Shown: positions 10,652-20,950, counted from the stretch's first letter. The stretch: 64,000 nt of DNA from Rhynchopus euleeides (GCA_963210315.1 OY723261.1:1364001-1428000); one strand, 5' to 3'. Notes: a model not told the origin generated them from the sequence alone. Made by a program: numbers and translations.

Positions 10652-11393
10652 GGCAGCCAGTCCCTGTGAAGTGCTGGGACAAGGCGGCATCGACCGCTCT
10701 TGTCTCATGCTCTCTGACGGGCTGTCTGGGTTCACAACAATCCGACACCCCGTTGCTTCCTATTTCATGTGCTTCTGTTTTCATTATCTTCTCAATCCAG
10801 CAAGGACAGAGTGACCTTCATGTCACTGCATTGGCAATGTAGAACACAGCAGACACATGTCACTAAAAACGGGTCTGAGAACGGCGAGAGGTTGTTGTGG
10901 TGAAAACCACGCGCCTCGACCTGTGATGGTGAGATGTGGCTCTGCAATGCGGCTGCCGAGTGCCTCCTTGACAACAATTTGACCTGCGAATCTTGTGCTC
11001 CACTTCCTAGCTTCCTTGCGTGAGGTGGCGGAAGAACAATCTTCTGTACCCACCTTCGTTGACTTCCGTGTTGTTTGGCTTTGCTGGCAAACACCCCTTT
11101 CCTGTGCCAGCGTCTGCACCTTGCCTGCGCTGTGTCCTCCCTAACTCCTATTCCTAACTCCCGGCTCTTGTGTTGCTTGTGCTGCTTTGCCGGCTCTGTT
11201 CACACAGACACAGCGGGCAAGCAGGCTGGCCGTTGCGGCATGTTGCCGTGTCTTCTGCACATCACTCACCAGACAGACTCTGGATGAGGCTTGGACTTCA
11301 AAAACACGATGATGATGGTGCTGATCCCTCCGACCCACCACTTGGTTGCATGTGTCTCGACAGTCGGTTATGTCCTGTCGTCAGTTTCATTGT
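10652..11393. other. 3' flank of the dehydrogenase; no gene recognised
   Basis: Unique sequence without a protein-like open frame or recognisable RNA. It probably contains the 3' UTR of the upstream gene and spacer before the next repeated module block. Confidence 0.5.
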
Positions 11394-11465
11394 AAGAGTT
11401 TTGCACACCACCTTCGATCACACCCTTGCGAAGGCTATGCAGGTGACTTGTCCTCTCTGAGATAG
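11394..11465 (+). ncRNA. module A (AGA-box RNA candidate) copy 2
   Basis: Full 72-bp copy ending AGATAG. Confidence 0.45.
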
Positions 11466-11530
11466 CGTGTATTCGTATTGCGTTGCAAGTGTGACAATAC
11501 ACCGTACACACAATCACACCCACAACAAAC

Positions 11531-11708
11531 AACGACCGTCAATTGGGTTGGGAGGCATCTGTCCCTGTGATGCACAGCTCCCCGCTGGACGTGCTCGGAA
11601 AGCAAAGCTGCAGGGCACGCCCTGCTGCGTTACGCATATCCATGGCCGCTCTGCGAGTGCCCGCAAGGGACGTGGGCAGCAGCGTCGAACCATGCGTCAC
11701 ACAGTCTC
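11531..11708. repeat. module B copy 2
   Basis: Complete 178-bp copy, 65 bp after module A copy 2. Confidence 0.6.
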
Positions 11709-11772
11709 TTCAGACCACACAGAGTTCCTGAGAGTGAATGTGGATGTGAAGGTGATTATGAAGGTGAACCGC

Positions 11773-11837
11773 CAGCACTGCTTGGTTCCTTAATTTGAGT
11801 TGTGCAGTACTTACCTAAGGCTATCCTCTTTGCGAGA
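11773..11837. repeat. module C copy 2
   Basis: Carries ACTTACCT. Differs from the others in the stem loop (TTAATTTGAG instead of TTAGTTCGAG). Confidence 0.35.
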
Positions 11838-11863
11838 AGGAATGTATTGTTGCACACACGCAT

Positions 11864-11950
11864 ATGATGACGAACTGTTCATTACATACCACTCGTATCG
11901 GACGCACCTTGTGTGCGGACGACGATGATTCAACATGCACCACCATCTGA
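11864..11950 (+). ncRNA. C/D-box snoRNA, double-guide unit form I, copy 1
   Basis: C box ATGATGA (11864-11870) and D box CTGA (11947-11950). The flanks GCAT and ATGC abut the boxes and form a 4-bp terminal stem. A C'-like CGATGAT lies near 11925. CATGCACCACCA, one nt before the D box, is complementary over 12 nt to TGGTGGTGCATG, a universally conserved SSU rRNA segment; 2'-O-methylation is known in this region in other eukaryotes. The 5' half differs from form II, so its D' target is probably different. The match uses recalled rRNA sequence. Confidence 0.7.
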
Positions 11951-11992
11951 ATGCACGGGGTCACTGGCGGGATGAGAGTATGTGTGGTGTGG

Positions 11993-12045
11993 ATGATGAG
12001 TCACGAGGATCTGGACAGGTATTGTTTGACGGCATTGCCGACTGA
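11993..12045 (+). ncRNA. candidate C/D-box snoRNA, type 3, copy 1
   Basis: C box ATGATGA (11993-11999), D box CTGA (12042-12045), with a possible 3-bp GTG/CAC terminal pairing. A second copy is at 57333-57385. No target recognised. Confidence 0.4.
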
Positions 12046-12322
12046 CACTAATATCCCGCAAAACATGCGTCTGACATCACGAGCTCCTGTGGGTCGTGTT
12101 GTGTTGTGTTCTGGTGAAGAGGTCAAGGGACAGTGACGACACAACAGGATCGGTACTATCTGACCGCACTCTGTGCGGGCTGAATACAAAAACCTGAAGA
12201 AGATCAAAAGCTTTGTCTGAGTCCGTCTGTGCACTGCTGTGCAGTCCGAAGCTGCAGTTGCATTTGCAGTTGCTGCCATCTGGGAGGGAAGATGCAACAT
12301 TATGGTGCACGGCACACCGGGC

Positions 12323-12369
12323 ATGATGACATCGCACATCAGTTCATCTTTGTAGGTTGGGACAACTGA
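12323..12369 (+). ncRNA. candidate C/D-box snoRNA, type 5, copy 1
   Basis: C box ATGATGA (12323-12329), D box CTGA (12366-12369). Copy 2 is at 57663-57709. No target recognised. Confidence 0.4.
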
Positions 12370-12497
12370 CTCCCCCACGGGGACGTGCAGAGGACGCAAC
12401 AGGATACAACTCCACACTGACCCGCTTCTTCACTACCAACACCAGGTCACTGGACAGCAGTCCTTCCACACACCGACTCACGACACACGTCACATTC

Positions 12498-12569
12498 AAG
12501 AGTTTTGCACACCACTTTTGTCAACACCCTTGCGAAGGCTATGCAGGTGACTTGTCCTCTCTGAGAAAG
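12498..12569 (+). ncRNA. module A copy 3, divergent
   Basis: Same 72-bp length but with an altered apical region (CACTTTTGTCAAC) and end (AGAAAG). The AGA triplet survives the divergence, which supports it being functional. Confidence 0.45.
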
Positions 12570-12710
12570 TAGCATTTGCCCGGACTGATGCGACAGAAAC
12601 CCGGAATGTCCCTCACACATATATCATCTGGTACAACCTAATGTTACGTAACCCAACCCAGGCACACCCCACAAAGGTAACGAAGAAGGCAGCGAGCACA
12701 CGTTACAACA

Positions 12711-14774
12711 ATGCAAACAATAATGTTCCTCCTAGCCATCGGATGCGCGACCTTGGCCCACGCAAGAGGCGTGTGTGACGGTGCAGCCTTCTGCGGCGGC
12801 ATCGCAAACAAGGCCTGCAAGACTGGCTACACATGTCTGGATGACCCCGACGATACATGTGATCCCAACAACGGCGGGAGGGACTGCAGCGGGTGCTGTG
12901 TGCGCCTCGTGATCCCTGAGACTCCGAAGCCTGCCCCTGTTGTCGACACGTGCACCATGTGCGGCGGTATCGCGAACATCCAGTGCGACGCTGGCTTCAC
13001 CTGCATGGACGACACCCGTGACAACTGCGACCCCAACAAGGGCGGCCGGGACTGCAGCGGGTGCTGTGTGCGTCTGGTGATCCCTGAGACTCCGAAGCCT
13101 GCCCCTGTTGTCGACACGTGCACGATGTGCGGCGGTATCGCGAACATCCAGTGCGACGCTAGCTTCACCTGCATGGACGACACCCGTGACAACTGCGACC
13201 CGAACAAGGGCGGCCGGGACTGCAGCGGGTGCTGCGTGCGTCTGGTGATCCCTGCGACCCGGAAGCCTGCCCCTGTTGTCGACACGTGCACCATGTGCGG
13301 CGGCATTGCCAACATCCAGTGCGACGCTGGCTTCACCTGCATGGACGACACCCGTGACAACTGCGACCCCAACAAGGGCGGCCGGGACTGCAGCGGGTGC
13401 TGTGTGCGTCTGGTGATCCCTGAGACCCAGAAGCCTGCCCCTGTTCTCGACACGTGCACGATGTGCGGCGGTATCGCGAACATCCAGTGCGACGCTGGTT
13501 TCACCTGCATGGACGACACCCGTGACAACTGCGACCCCAACAAGGGCGGCCGGGACTGCAGCGGGTGCTGTGTGCGCCTGGTGATCCCTGAGACGACGAA
13601 GCCTGCCCCTGTTGTCGACACGTGCACGATGTGCGGCGGTATCGCGAACATCCAGTGCGACGCTGGCTTCACCTGCAAGGACGACACCCGTGACAACTGC
13701 GACCCCAACAAGGGCGGCCGGGACTGCAGCGGGTGCTGTGTGCGCCTGGTGATCCCTGAGACGAAGAAGCCTGCCCCTGTTGTCGACACGTGCACGATGT
13801 GCGGCGGCATTGCCAACATCCAGTGCGACGCTGGCTTCACCTGCACGGACGACACCCGTGACAACTGCGACCCCAACAAGGGCGGCCGGGACTGCAGCGG
13901 GTGCTGTGTGCGTCTGGTGATCCCTGCGACCCGGAAGCCTGCCCCTGTTGTCGACACGTGCACGATGTGCGGCGGTATCGCGAACATCCAGTGCGACGCT
14001 GGCTTCACCTGCATGGACGACACCCGTGACAACTGCGACCCCAACAAGGGCGGCCGGGACTGCAGCGGGTGCTGTGTGCGCCTGGTGATCCCTGAGACGA
14101 AGAAGCCTGCCCCTGTTGTCGACACGTGCACCATGTGCGGCGGCATTGCCAACATCCAGTGCGACGCTGGCTTCACCTGCATGGACGACACCCGTGACAA
14201 CTGCGACCCCAACAAGGGCGGCCGGGACTGCAGCGGGTGCTGTGTGCGTCTGGTGATCCCTGAGACGACGAAGCCTGCCCCTGTTGTCGACACGTGCACG
14301 ATGTGCGGCGGTATCGCGAACATCCAGTGCGACGCTGGTTTCACCTGCATGGACGACACCCGTGACAACTGCGACCCCAACAAGGGCGGCCGGGACTGCA
14401 GCGGGTGCTGTGTGCGTCTGGTGATCCCTGAGACGAAGAAGCCTGCCCCTGTTGTCGACACGTGCACAATGTGCGGCGGTATCGCGAACATCCAGTGCGA
14501 CGCTGGCTTCACCTGCATGGACGACACCCGTGACAACTGCGACCCCAACAAGGGCGGCCGGGACTGCAGCGGGTGCTGTGTGCGTCTGGTGATCCCTGAG
14601 ACGAAGAAGCCTGCCCCTGTTGTCGACACGTGCACAATGTGCGGCGGTATCGCGAACATCCAGTGCGACGCTGGCTTCACCTGCATGGACGACACCCGTG
14701 ACAACTGCGACCCCAACAAGGGCGGCCGGGACTGCAGCGGGTGCTGTGTGCGTCTGGTCGTTCCGGAGCATTAA
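12711..14774 (+). CDS. secreted cysteine-rich protein with 12 tandem repeats
   Basis: 687 residues. The first about 19 residues are a signal peptide (hydrophobic MFLLAIGCATLAHA). The rest is one divergent and eleven nearly identical 56-residue units (168 bp), each with CGGIANIQCDAGFTC, a DDTRDNCDP segment, GGRDCSGCC and a linker VRLVIPExxKPAPV. The DCDP/GGxDC cysteine pattern resembles small Kazal-associated cysteine-rich domains of fungi and bacteria, but I cannot name the family with certainty. Each unit has eight cysteines, suggesting four disulfides. A paralogue with seven units lies at 44070-45296. Units are more alike within this gene than across genes, indicating homogenisation by unequal exchange. 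Likely extracellular or cell-surface; role unknown. Confidence 0.85.
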   Translation: MQTIMFLLAIGCATLAHARGVCDGAAFCGGIANKACKTGYTCLDDPDDTCDPNNGGRDCSGCCVRLVIPETPKPAPVVDTCTMCGGIANIQCDAGFTCMDDTRDNCDPNKGGRDCSGCCVRLVIPETPKPAPVVDTCTMCGGIANIQCDASFTCMDDTRDNCDPNKGGRDCSGCCVRLVIPATRKPAPVVDTCTMCGGIANIQCDAGFTCMDDTRDNCDPNKGGRDCSGCCVRLVIPETQKPAPVLDTCTMCGGIANIQCDAGFTCMDDTRDNCDPNKGGRDCSGCCVRLVIPETTKPAPVVDTCTMCGGIANIQCDAGFTCKDDTRDNCDPNKGGRDCSGCCVRLVIPETKKPAPVVDTCTMCGGIANIQCDAGFTCTDDTRDNCDPNKGGRDCSGCCVRLVIPATRKPAPVVDTCTMCGGIANIQCDAGFTCMDDTRDNCDPNKGGRDCSGCCVRLVIPETKKPAPVVDTCTMCGGIANIQCDAGFTCMDDTRDNCDPNKGGRDCSGCCVRLVIPETTKPAPVVDTCTMCGGIANIQCDAGFTCMDDTRDNCDPNKGGRDCSGCCVRLVIPETKKPAPVVDTCTMCGGIANIQCDAGFTCMDDTRDNCDPNKGGRDCSGCCVRLVIPETKKPAPVVDTCTMCGGIANIQCDAGFTCMDDTRDNCDPNKGGRDCSGCCVRLVVPEH

Positions 14775-15639
14775 TGCTGAGGCTGTGGCCAAGGGCTGTG
14801 ACCTGTGGCCAATTGGTGCTGTTCTGTGGGTGTCTTTCCTCTGTTCTGCCCTTCTCCCCCGTCCCTCTTCACCCCACGCTGCTTTCTCTTCCGTTGAACT
14901 GCACGTTATGCCCCCTCTCCCTGTGCGCTCACCATTGCTGTCCTATGCAGCACGTTGTCGGTGGGAGACTGCCAGAATAGCTGTTGCTGCCTGACTGGGT
15001 ATCACCCCATGTGTACGGCGTGCGACGTGTAGAGCAGCCCCGGACACGTGCCCCTGTTGCGTGCGCGTGTCGCCGCCAGGTGTTGGTGTTGAGAACTGTG
15101 CCCTTGTGACGTGCCCTCGGCAGTTATCGGATGTGCTGTCCCTGTGCTGCATGTCTGCATGCCCTGTCTGCGGTGTGTCTCTTCTTCAATCATCCATTTT
15201 GTGTGTGTTGGAGTGTTGATGTTCTCTGCTTTGCTTTACCTTGGAGGCACCCTGATGCGCTGGAGAAGGAGCTGACTGTGCCGTGTGCTGCCTCTGTCTT
15301 CGGAGGCTACTCTGCGGTGTCTGACTCCTGTAGCCGTTGCTCGGGTGCCTTGTTTGTGCGTTCACCCGCACGCGTTGTCACTTCTTGCTTTGTTGTGTTT
15401 TCTTGCAAGCTTCCTCGTCTTCGTTTGGAGCCGTTTGTGTGCCCCTGCTACGCCAACTGACCCACCTGAATGCCTGTCTGACAGCAATCGCTGATCGTCG
15501 CAGAAGCCCCACACATTCCGCCCGTTGTTGCCTGCTTTCACTTGTCTGCTGGTGCTGTTCGCTCGCAGTTTTGCACCCACGTCTACTTGAGACTTCCGCC
15601 TTCTGCCTATTGTGGGGAATCGAGAGCCAGATTTATTGC
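14775..15639. repeat. 3' flank of the cysteine-rich gene, copied at 45.7-46.4 kb and 58.0-58.5 kb
   Basis: From about 14890 to 15520 the sequence closely matches 45740-46440, and part of it also matches 58020-58460, where no cysteine-rich gene remains. It probably contains the 3' UTR. Short open frames in it are not conserved between copies. Confidence 0.7.
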
Positions 15640-15711
15640 TAGAGTTTTGCACACCACCTTCGATCACACCCTTGCGAAGGCTATGCAGGTGACTTGTCCT
15701 CTCTGAGATAG
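15640..15711 (+). ncRNA. module A copy 4
   Basis: Full copy, T instead of A at the first base. Confidence 0.45.
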
Positions 15712-15776
15712 CCTGTGTTAGTATTGCGTTGTAAGTGTGACAACACACCGTACACACAATCACACCCACAACAAAC

Positions 15777-15954
15777 AACGACCGTCAATTGGGTTGGGAG
15801 GCATCTGTCCCTGTGATGCACAGCTCCCCGCTGGACGTGCTCGGAAAGCAAAGCTGCAGGGCACGCCCTGCTGCGTTACGCATATCCATGGCCGCTCTGC
15901 GAGTGCCCGCAAGGGACGTGGGCAGCAGCGTCGAACCATGCGTCACACAGTCTC
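15777..15954. repeat. module B copy 3
   Basis: Complete copy, lying about 225 bp upstream of the Ran start. A short CAACACCTCGCAATA module follows at about 15998, repeated near 19660 and 50310. Confidence 0.6.
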
Positions 15955-16179
15955 TTCAAACCGCACAGCCCCCCACCCCGCACTCCACTCCCAGCCAACA
16001 CCTCGCAATATTTCGTTCCCGCAGGTACTTGCAGGTGTGCCACCCTATTTGTCTGTGATTTGCAACAACACCTCACCCTTGCTGAGGGGAGGGGGCTCAC
16101 CTCACCACCACACACCACCGCCACACATCAGAGGCAGCCACGCTCGCCACACAACAACACAATAACCTCTTGCGGGACA

Positions 16180-16830
16180 ATGAGCGACGTGATGCCCACA
16201 TTTAAGATGCTGCTGGTGGGTGACGGTGGGACGGGGAAGACGACGTTTGTGAAGCGGCATCTGAGCGGGGAGTTCGAGAAGAAGTACATCCCGACTGTCG
16301 GGGTGGAGGTGCACCCGCTGAGGTTCCAGACCACAAAGGGGCCGGTGTGCTTCAACGTGTGGGATACGGCCGGGCAGGAAAAGTACGGGGGGCTGAGGGA
16401 CGGGTACTACATCCAAGGGCAGTGTGCCATCATCATGTTTGACGTGACATCGCGGCAGACGTACAAGAATGTGCCGAACTGGCACCGCGACGTGACGCGG
16501 GTGTGCGAGACCGTGCCCGCAGTGCTGGTGGGGAACAAGGTGGACGTGATGGACCGGCAGGTCAAGGCGCGCGCGATCACATTCCACCGGCGGAAGAACC
16601 TGCAATACTACGACGTGTCTGCGAAGTCGAACTTCAACTTTGAAAAGCCTTTCCTGTGGTTGATGCGTAAGTTGGCGAACGACAACAGCGTGGAGCTGAC
16701 TGAAGCGGTGTGTAAGCCGGTGTCCCATGGGGCCTTGACGGCTTCCCAGATCGAAGCGCTGCGGATTGCTGCGGAGGAGATCCGGCACGTGGATCTCGGC
16801 GACCTTGATGAAGATGATGAGTTTGCATAA
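16180..16830 (+). CDS. RAN: Ran GTPase, copy 1
   Basis: 216 residues, the small GTPase that drives nuclear transport and spindle assembly. Motifs: P-loop GDGGTGKTT (residues 14-22), switch [14 protein letters not shown], switch [22 protein letters not shown] guanine-binding motif, and [15 protein letters not shown]. The acidic tail DEDDEFA corresponds to the Ran C-terminal switch. The ATG is chosen because family identity begins here; a leader preceded by CACACATCAG (likely trans-splice acceptor near 16134) lies upstream. Nearly identical to the copy at 48569-49219, but only this one has a normal P-loop and no upstream ATG after the acceptor, so it is probably the working gene. Confidence 0.95.
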   Translation: MSDVMPTFKMLLVGDGGTGKTTFVKRHLSGEFEKKYIPTVGVEVHPLRFQTTKGPVCFNVWDTAGQEKYGGLRDGYYIQGQCAIIMFDVTSRQTYKNVPNWHRDVTRVCETVPAVLVGNKVDVMDRQVKARAITFHRRKNLQYYDVSAKSNFNFEKPFLWLMRKLANDNSVELTEAVCKPVSHGALTASQIEALRIAAEEIRHVDLGDLDEDDEFA

Positions 16831-17130
16831 AACCCACGCCATCAACCAGCACGATTTGTTGGAGGCAGGTCTTTTTTTGATCCTGAATATTTTTTGCAGT
16901 TGACTTTGGGACTCACATTGACGTTGACTTTGTGTTTGCATTTGACACTGCCTCCGACTTTGATCTTTCCCTTGTCCCCCTGACTTGAATCAGATTTGGG
17001 CTCTGTCTTTTGAGTTGCGATTTGACTGGTGGTATTTGTTGAAACTTTCTGTGTTTCTTGCTGGATCTTGTGACCCCGGATATTGACACACTGCCGCAGT
17101 TTGCTGTCTGAATTCCTGATCCAGCAGGAC
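16831..17130. other. Ran 3' flank, duplicated at 49220-49584
   Basis: T-rich sequence of TTGACTTTG-type words, matching the other Ran copy until the hAT-like insertion. Probably the 3' UTR. Confidence 0.6.
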
Positions 17131-17767
17131 CAGTGTTTAAGATACTGTTATGAAAAACGGGGCTTAGCCCCGGTTTTTGAGATTTTGCCCCGAAAAACCG
17201 GGGGTGCCTCTTTTTTTTTTTCACCGGGATTTTTCTGAGATTCTGTCCGGGTACTATTCCAGGGTACTTTTTGGCCAGAGGAGGCCGGGGCCAAGAGCAC
17301 AGTGCCCTGCCCCAGGCGTTAGCCCGATGAACCTGTTGAGCACAAGGTGCACGTTGACTACATGCGGCGTGCGACTATGGAGCAGAATCAGCTGTTCACT
17401 ACCGTGGCCTCCGGCGGCTGGGGGGCTCCGCCCCCCAGACCCCCCCTCTGGCCTGTGCATGTCCAGAACCAAGTCTGCAAGCAGGGCAACCTGCGGTGCT
17501 TTCACCACCACCACGCTCTCAAGAACGCCTTCCTCATCGACTGGCTCCTTCGCGTTGACGCCAAGAAGGAGCGCGCTCCTCTCGGACCTGGCAGCGGCGG
17601 CGAAGTCAGTCACCCGCAGAGGAGCCACCCTGCCCATCCCAGTTGAGTGGCGTGGGGTGGGGTGTTGTGGGAAGGGAAAGCCCTTCCATTTGGGGAAATG
17701 GCTGAAATTTTACCCCCGATTACCCCCGGTTTTCGGCGCGCAGCCCGGAACCCTATCTTTTACCCTG
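17131..17767. mobile_element. hAT-like non-autonomous element 1
   Basis: 637 bp. The ends are CAGTGTTTAAGATA and, inverted, CAGGGTAAAAGATA. It is flanked by an exact 8-bp target duplication AGCAGGAC (17123-17130 and 17768-17775). The other Ran duplicate has the unoccupied site with one AGCAGGAC at 49577-49584. CAG-type termini plus 8-bp duplications are the signature of hAT transposons. No transposase is encoded. Confidence 0.85.
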
Positions 17768-17810
17768 AGCAGGACGCAGATGGTTTTTTTGTCATGCCAT
17801 CACATCACAC

Positions 17811-19004
17811 CAGGGTATAAGATAGACTTTTTTTCTGGCGCCGTTTTCCGGTTTTTCTGGTTTTGAAAATTTTTCGCGCGCGCCTTCGGCGCGCGCGACC
17901 CGCGCAAACCCTCCCAGAATCTGAGAGGGCCCGGTGCCTGCGCGCGTCCTGTCGTACTGAGGCTGCTTGGTGGGGCAGGCGCAGCAGCTGCTTTGAAAGT
18001 TTGGACTCTCGGCCAAAAAACCGGTCTGGTGCAATTTTTTTACGCAGGGGGGTCTGGGGGGCGGAGCCCCCCAGCCGCCGGAGGCCACGGTAGTGAACAT
18101 CTGTTCCCTACAGTCTGGATTCGCTTGTAAGTAGGAAGGCTTCGCTGTATCGCAGCCCGGCCAGCAGGAGATCACTGGTCCTTGAGGGTTCAACCTTCAG
18201 GGTGGAGGAGGACGGGGGAGCGACCACTCGTGACAGGTGTGCGTTGTGGGTGGAGTGGGTGCACGACAGAATGGCCAAAGGGTCCACGAGATCTCTGCAC
18301 ACATTCCGTTATCGAGGAAATGGGCACCTAGCTGTGACGACAGGCAACAAACAAATCTCATCTGTTAGTTGCCCCCAATAGGCTTGGCGACCTTCAAGAT
18401 TGCTTGAAAGTCGTTCGTGTTCTCGTCTCAGCCCTCCAGACAAGCAGATCTGTCTCGAGTTGGTGGGCTGTCGCCATGTATTCGATGGCACCGAGTGACG
18501 CTGCACAGAGGCAGACGACACGGTGAACTCCAGCGGAGGTTACCCTACCTCCGCTGGAGTACACCGTGTGTCTCCCATGAGTCTCAACTAGCGGGAGTCG
18601 TAAATTAGCTGGAAAATAGACTCCCGTCTCCAGTACAGACTGCAGTCTTAGACTCCCTCTTAGACACTCGCTAGGGTGGCTGGAGTCCACCATGTGTGCA
18701 CCTTCAAAACAGAAGAGGCCTGCATGACGAGGGCATCACCACCCACCGGGCCCCACCGGGCCACCCGCTAGGTCCATTTTTTCTTCTCCGCTTCTCTGCC
18801 TTCTTTGGACTATTTGAGCTCTGTGCGGATCACGATGGGGTCACTTTCTATTTTTTTATGGCGTTTTTTCTGACTGTTTTACTGTCCCAAAGTCACAAAA
18901 AAAACCGCCAAAAATGAGATCGACCTTTTTTTTTTCCCCAGAAAACCGGGAACCGGGAAACCCTGGTTTTGAAAACCGGAAAACCAGACCTATCTTATCC
19001 CCTG
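17811..19004. mobile_element. hAT-like non-autonomous element 2
   Basis: 1194 bp. Termini CAGGGTATAAGATAG and, inverted, CAGGGGATAAGATAG. Exact 8-bp duplication CATCACAC (17803-17810 and 19005-19012). The other duplicate has an empty site, CATCACCC, at about 49613. Subterminal GGTTTTCCGG-type words occur on both sides, with a (CG)n hairpin near 17870 and a GGGGGCGGAGCCCCC block near 18060. No transposase. Sits 43 bp from element 1. Confidence 0.88.
18517..18572. repeat. short inverted repeat inside hAT-like element 2
   Basis: GACACGGTG plus ACTCCAGCGGAGGT pair with the downstream ACCTCCGCTGGAGT and CACCGTGTGTC around a short loop, an about 23-bp stem with minor mismatches. Confidence 0.8.
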
Positions 19005-19012
19005 CATCACAC

Positions 19013-19725
19013 CCACTTTTCTTTTATTTGGTCAGAGGTTTTTTTTGAAGACTTTTTGACGATGACATTGCTTTGAAGACAGGACAGTGATTTGCCTGGT
19101 TTTACAGGGTGTGGTGGTGCGATGGCATTTTCTTTGAGGATGCACTTGAGGAATTGAGCATTTTTTTGACCAGTTATTTGCCGACGTTCGACTTGCGAAC
19201 TCGAGTTTGCCCCTTGACGGTGTCTTTGGTTGACACCACCCTTGAACACCGGGTGGCTGCCGTGATGCTGGCGCTTGCTCTCATGCCTGCGGCGTTCATT
19301 GGCCCGACTGTGGCACTGAACGTGGAGGCGTTGGGGAGGCAGTGGCGGCATCATGGCATCATGTCCCAACCCTGTGTTGTTTGTTTTTTTGGGAGATGAT
19401 TGTGGTTATTGTACCAAGCGGATTTGCGGCGCTCCGGCGCTTTTGGAGATTGACAACCCTCCCCTGTTTGTGCAGCAGGAAGTGCCTTTTGATGTTGTGT
19501 CCATTGTCTGGCTTTTTGGCCTTTTGGCCCCTCGATACCTGGCTCAGGTAACCTAACCCATTGGGGCCACACAGCTGTGAAGAAGGCAGTGCAGACCGGA
19601 GGGAGTGGACGCAGAAGAGCAGCAACCCACCCCCACCCCGCACCCCACTCCACCCCGAGCCAACACCTCGCAATACTTAGTTCCCGCAGGCATTTGCAGC
19701 CGTGCCACAGCCCCACGACACGTGT
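19013..19725. other. Ran 3' flank resumes; no gene
   Basis: Matches 49620-50372. Both copies hold a similar short open frame (here 19109-19399), but its 5' part is frameshifted between copies and most differences change amino acids, so it is not treated as a gene. A pyrimidine-rich CACCCC stretch with CAACACCTCGCAATA follows at about 19625-19680. Confidence 0.5.
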
Positions 19726-19797
19726 AAGAGTTTTGCACACCACCTTCGATCACACCCTTGCGAAGGCTATGCAGGTGACTTGTCCTCTCTGAGATAG
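19726..19797 (+). ncRNA. module A copy 5
   Basis: Full copy ending AGATAG. Confidence 0.45.
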
Positions 19798-19869
19798 CGC
19801 ACATTGTGGGCCATCACGCGCGTCACAACCACAATAATGTGACGCACAACCACAAACACCACACCAAAC

Positions 19870-20047
19870 AACGACCGTCAATTGGGTTGGGAGGCATCTG
19901 TCCCTGTGATGCACAGCTCCCCGCTGGACGTGCTCGGAAAGCAAAGCTGCAGGGCACGCCCTGCTGCGTTACGCATATCCATGGCCGCTCTGCGAGTGCC
20001 CGCAAGGGACGTGGGCAGCAGCGTCGAACCATGCGTCACACAGTCTC
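19870..20047. repeat. module B copy 4
   Basis: Complete 178-bp copy. Confidence 0.6.
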
Positions 20048-20111
20048 TTCAGGCCACACAGAGTTCCTGAGAGTGAATGTGGATGTGAAGGTGATTATGA
20101 AGGTGAACCGC

Positions 20112-20176
20112 CAGCACTGCTTGGTTCCTTAGTTCGAGTTGTGCAGTACTTACCTAAGGCTATCCTCTTTGCGAGA
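20112..20176. repeat. module C copy 3
   Basis: Carries ACTTACCT and, like copy 1, GCGAGATGG at its end; the following 100 bp also match copy 1. Confidence 0.35.
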
Positions 20177-20310
20177 TGGTCGGATGTGCTGCAAGTGAGC
20201 AGCGATACAGCGAGTTCCACAGTTCCCCGCAGTGCTTGCTGTAGCGCTGGCGGGAGTTCTTCCTCGGCGAGATATACATTCTGTGAAGGCGTTGAGCCTC
20301 GCACTCGCGG

Positions 20311-20357
20311 ATGATGACAACTTTAACTTTACCTGGCGAATGAGCCTCTGGCGCTGA
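20311..20357 (+). ncRNA. candidate C/D-box snoRNA, type 1, copy 2
   Basis: Boxes at 20311-20317 and 20354-20357. Same guide as copy 1. Confidence 0.45.
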
Positions 20358-20613
20358 TTACATTCTTCCATTCGCAAACCAAGATCTGTGCTGACACGTG
20401 CATATGTGTGTGTGTCACAAGACAGCCACGTCTCGAGTCTTGTGTTGTGTTGTGTTGTGCGACTTGATATGCAAAGCTCCTGCCGTGGGTGAGTCACAGG
20501 GTTGCAGCACCGACCCGCATCCATGTCCCTGGCAGGCTCAATGGCAGGAGCGAGACAGTTGTTGTGGTTCTGTGTGATGTTGTGTTGTGTCGTGTCGTGT
20601 TGTTCTGCATTCG

Positions 20614-20940
20614 GGAGTCTTCGGTCGGACATAAGACACAAAACATCAATGTCAAAAACGCGTCTCGTGGGAGATGGGGGTAACTCAGCCACCGCTTTTC
20701 CGTTGCATTAGGCACCGTTCAGTGCAAAAGCTGACGTACGGAGGGGCGAAGGCAGGGAGCAAAACACCACTCGTTGGCCTGATGAAGGGTGGTGTTTGTT
20801 CCGTTCGCCCCCCTTCCAACCTTGCAAGAAAACTGTTGTTGCAAGTGGTAGAAAAAACAAATACGCACAGGGAAGTCGTCTTCTCTAGTCCTCCCTTGAC
20901 TCCCTAGTCGCACCGAAGGTGCTTAAACAAGTTTACTGAA
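20614..20940. other. about 330-bp insertion between snoRNA-like modules
   Basis: In three other copies of this module pair the sequence CTGCATTCG runs straight into TGGTGTGGATG. Here they are separated by about 330 unique bases, starting GGAGTCTTCGG and ending GTTTACTGAATG. No clear terminal repeats or duplication, no gene. Confidence 0.6.
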
Positions 20941-20950
20941 TGTGGTGTGG

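Noticed and set aside
12732..14792. Two open frames over 600 codons antisense to the cysteine-rich gene
   Set aside because: They exist only because a GC-rich 168-bp unit is repeated in phase; low-complexity translation without signal or start context, while the + frame has a signal peptide and a cysteine pattern.
19109..19399. Open frame shared by both Ran 3' flanks (also 49741-50040)
   Set aside because: Frameshifted between copies in its 5' part and mostly amino-acid-changing differences in the rest; no sign of selection.
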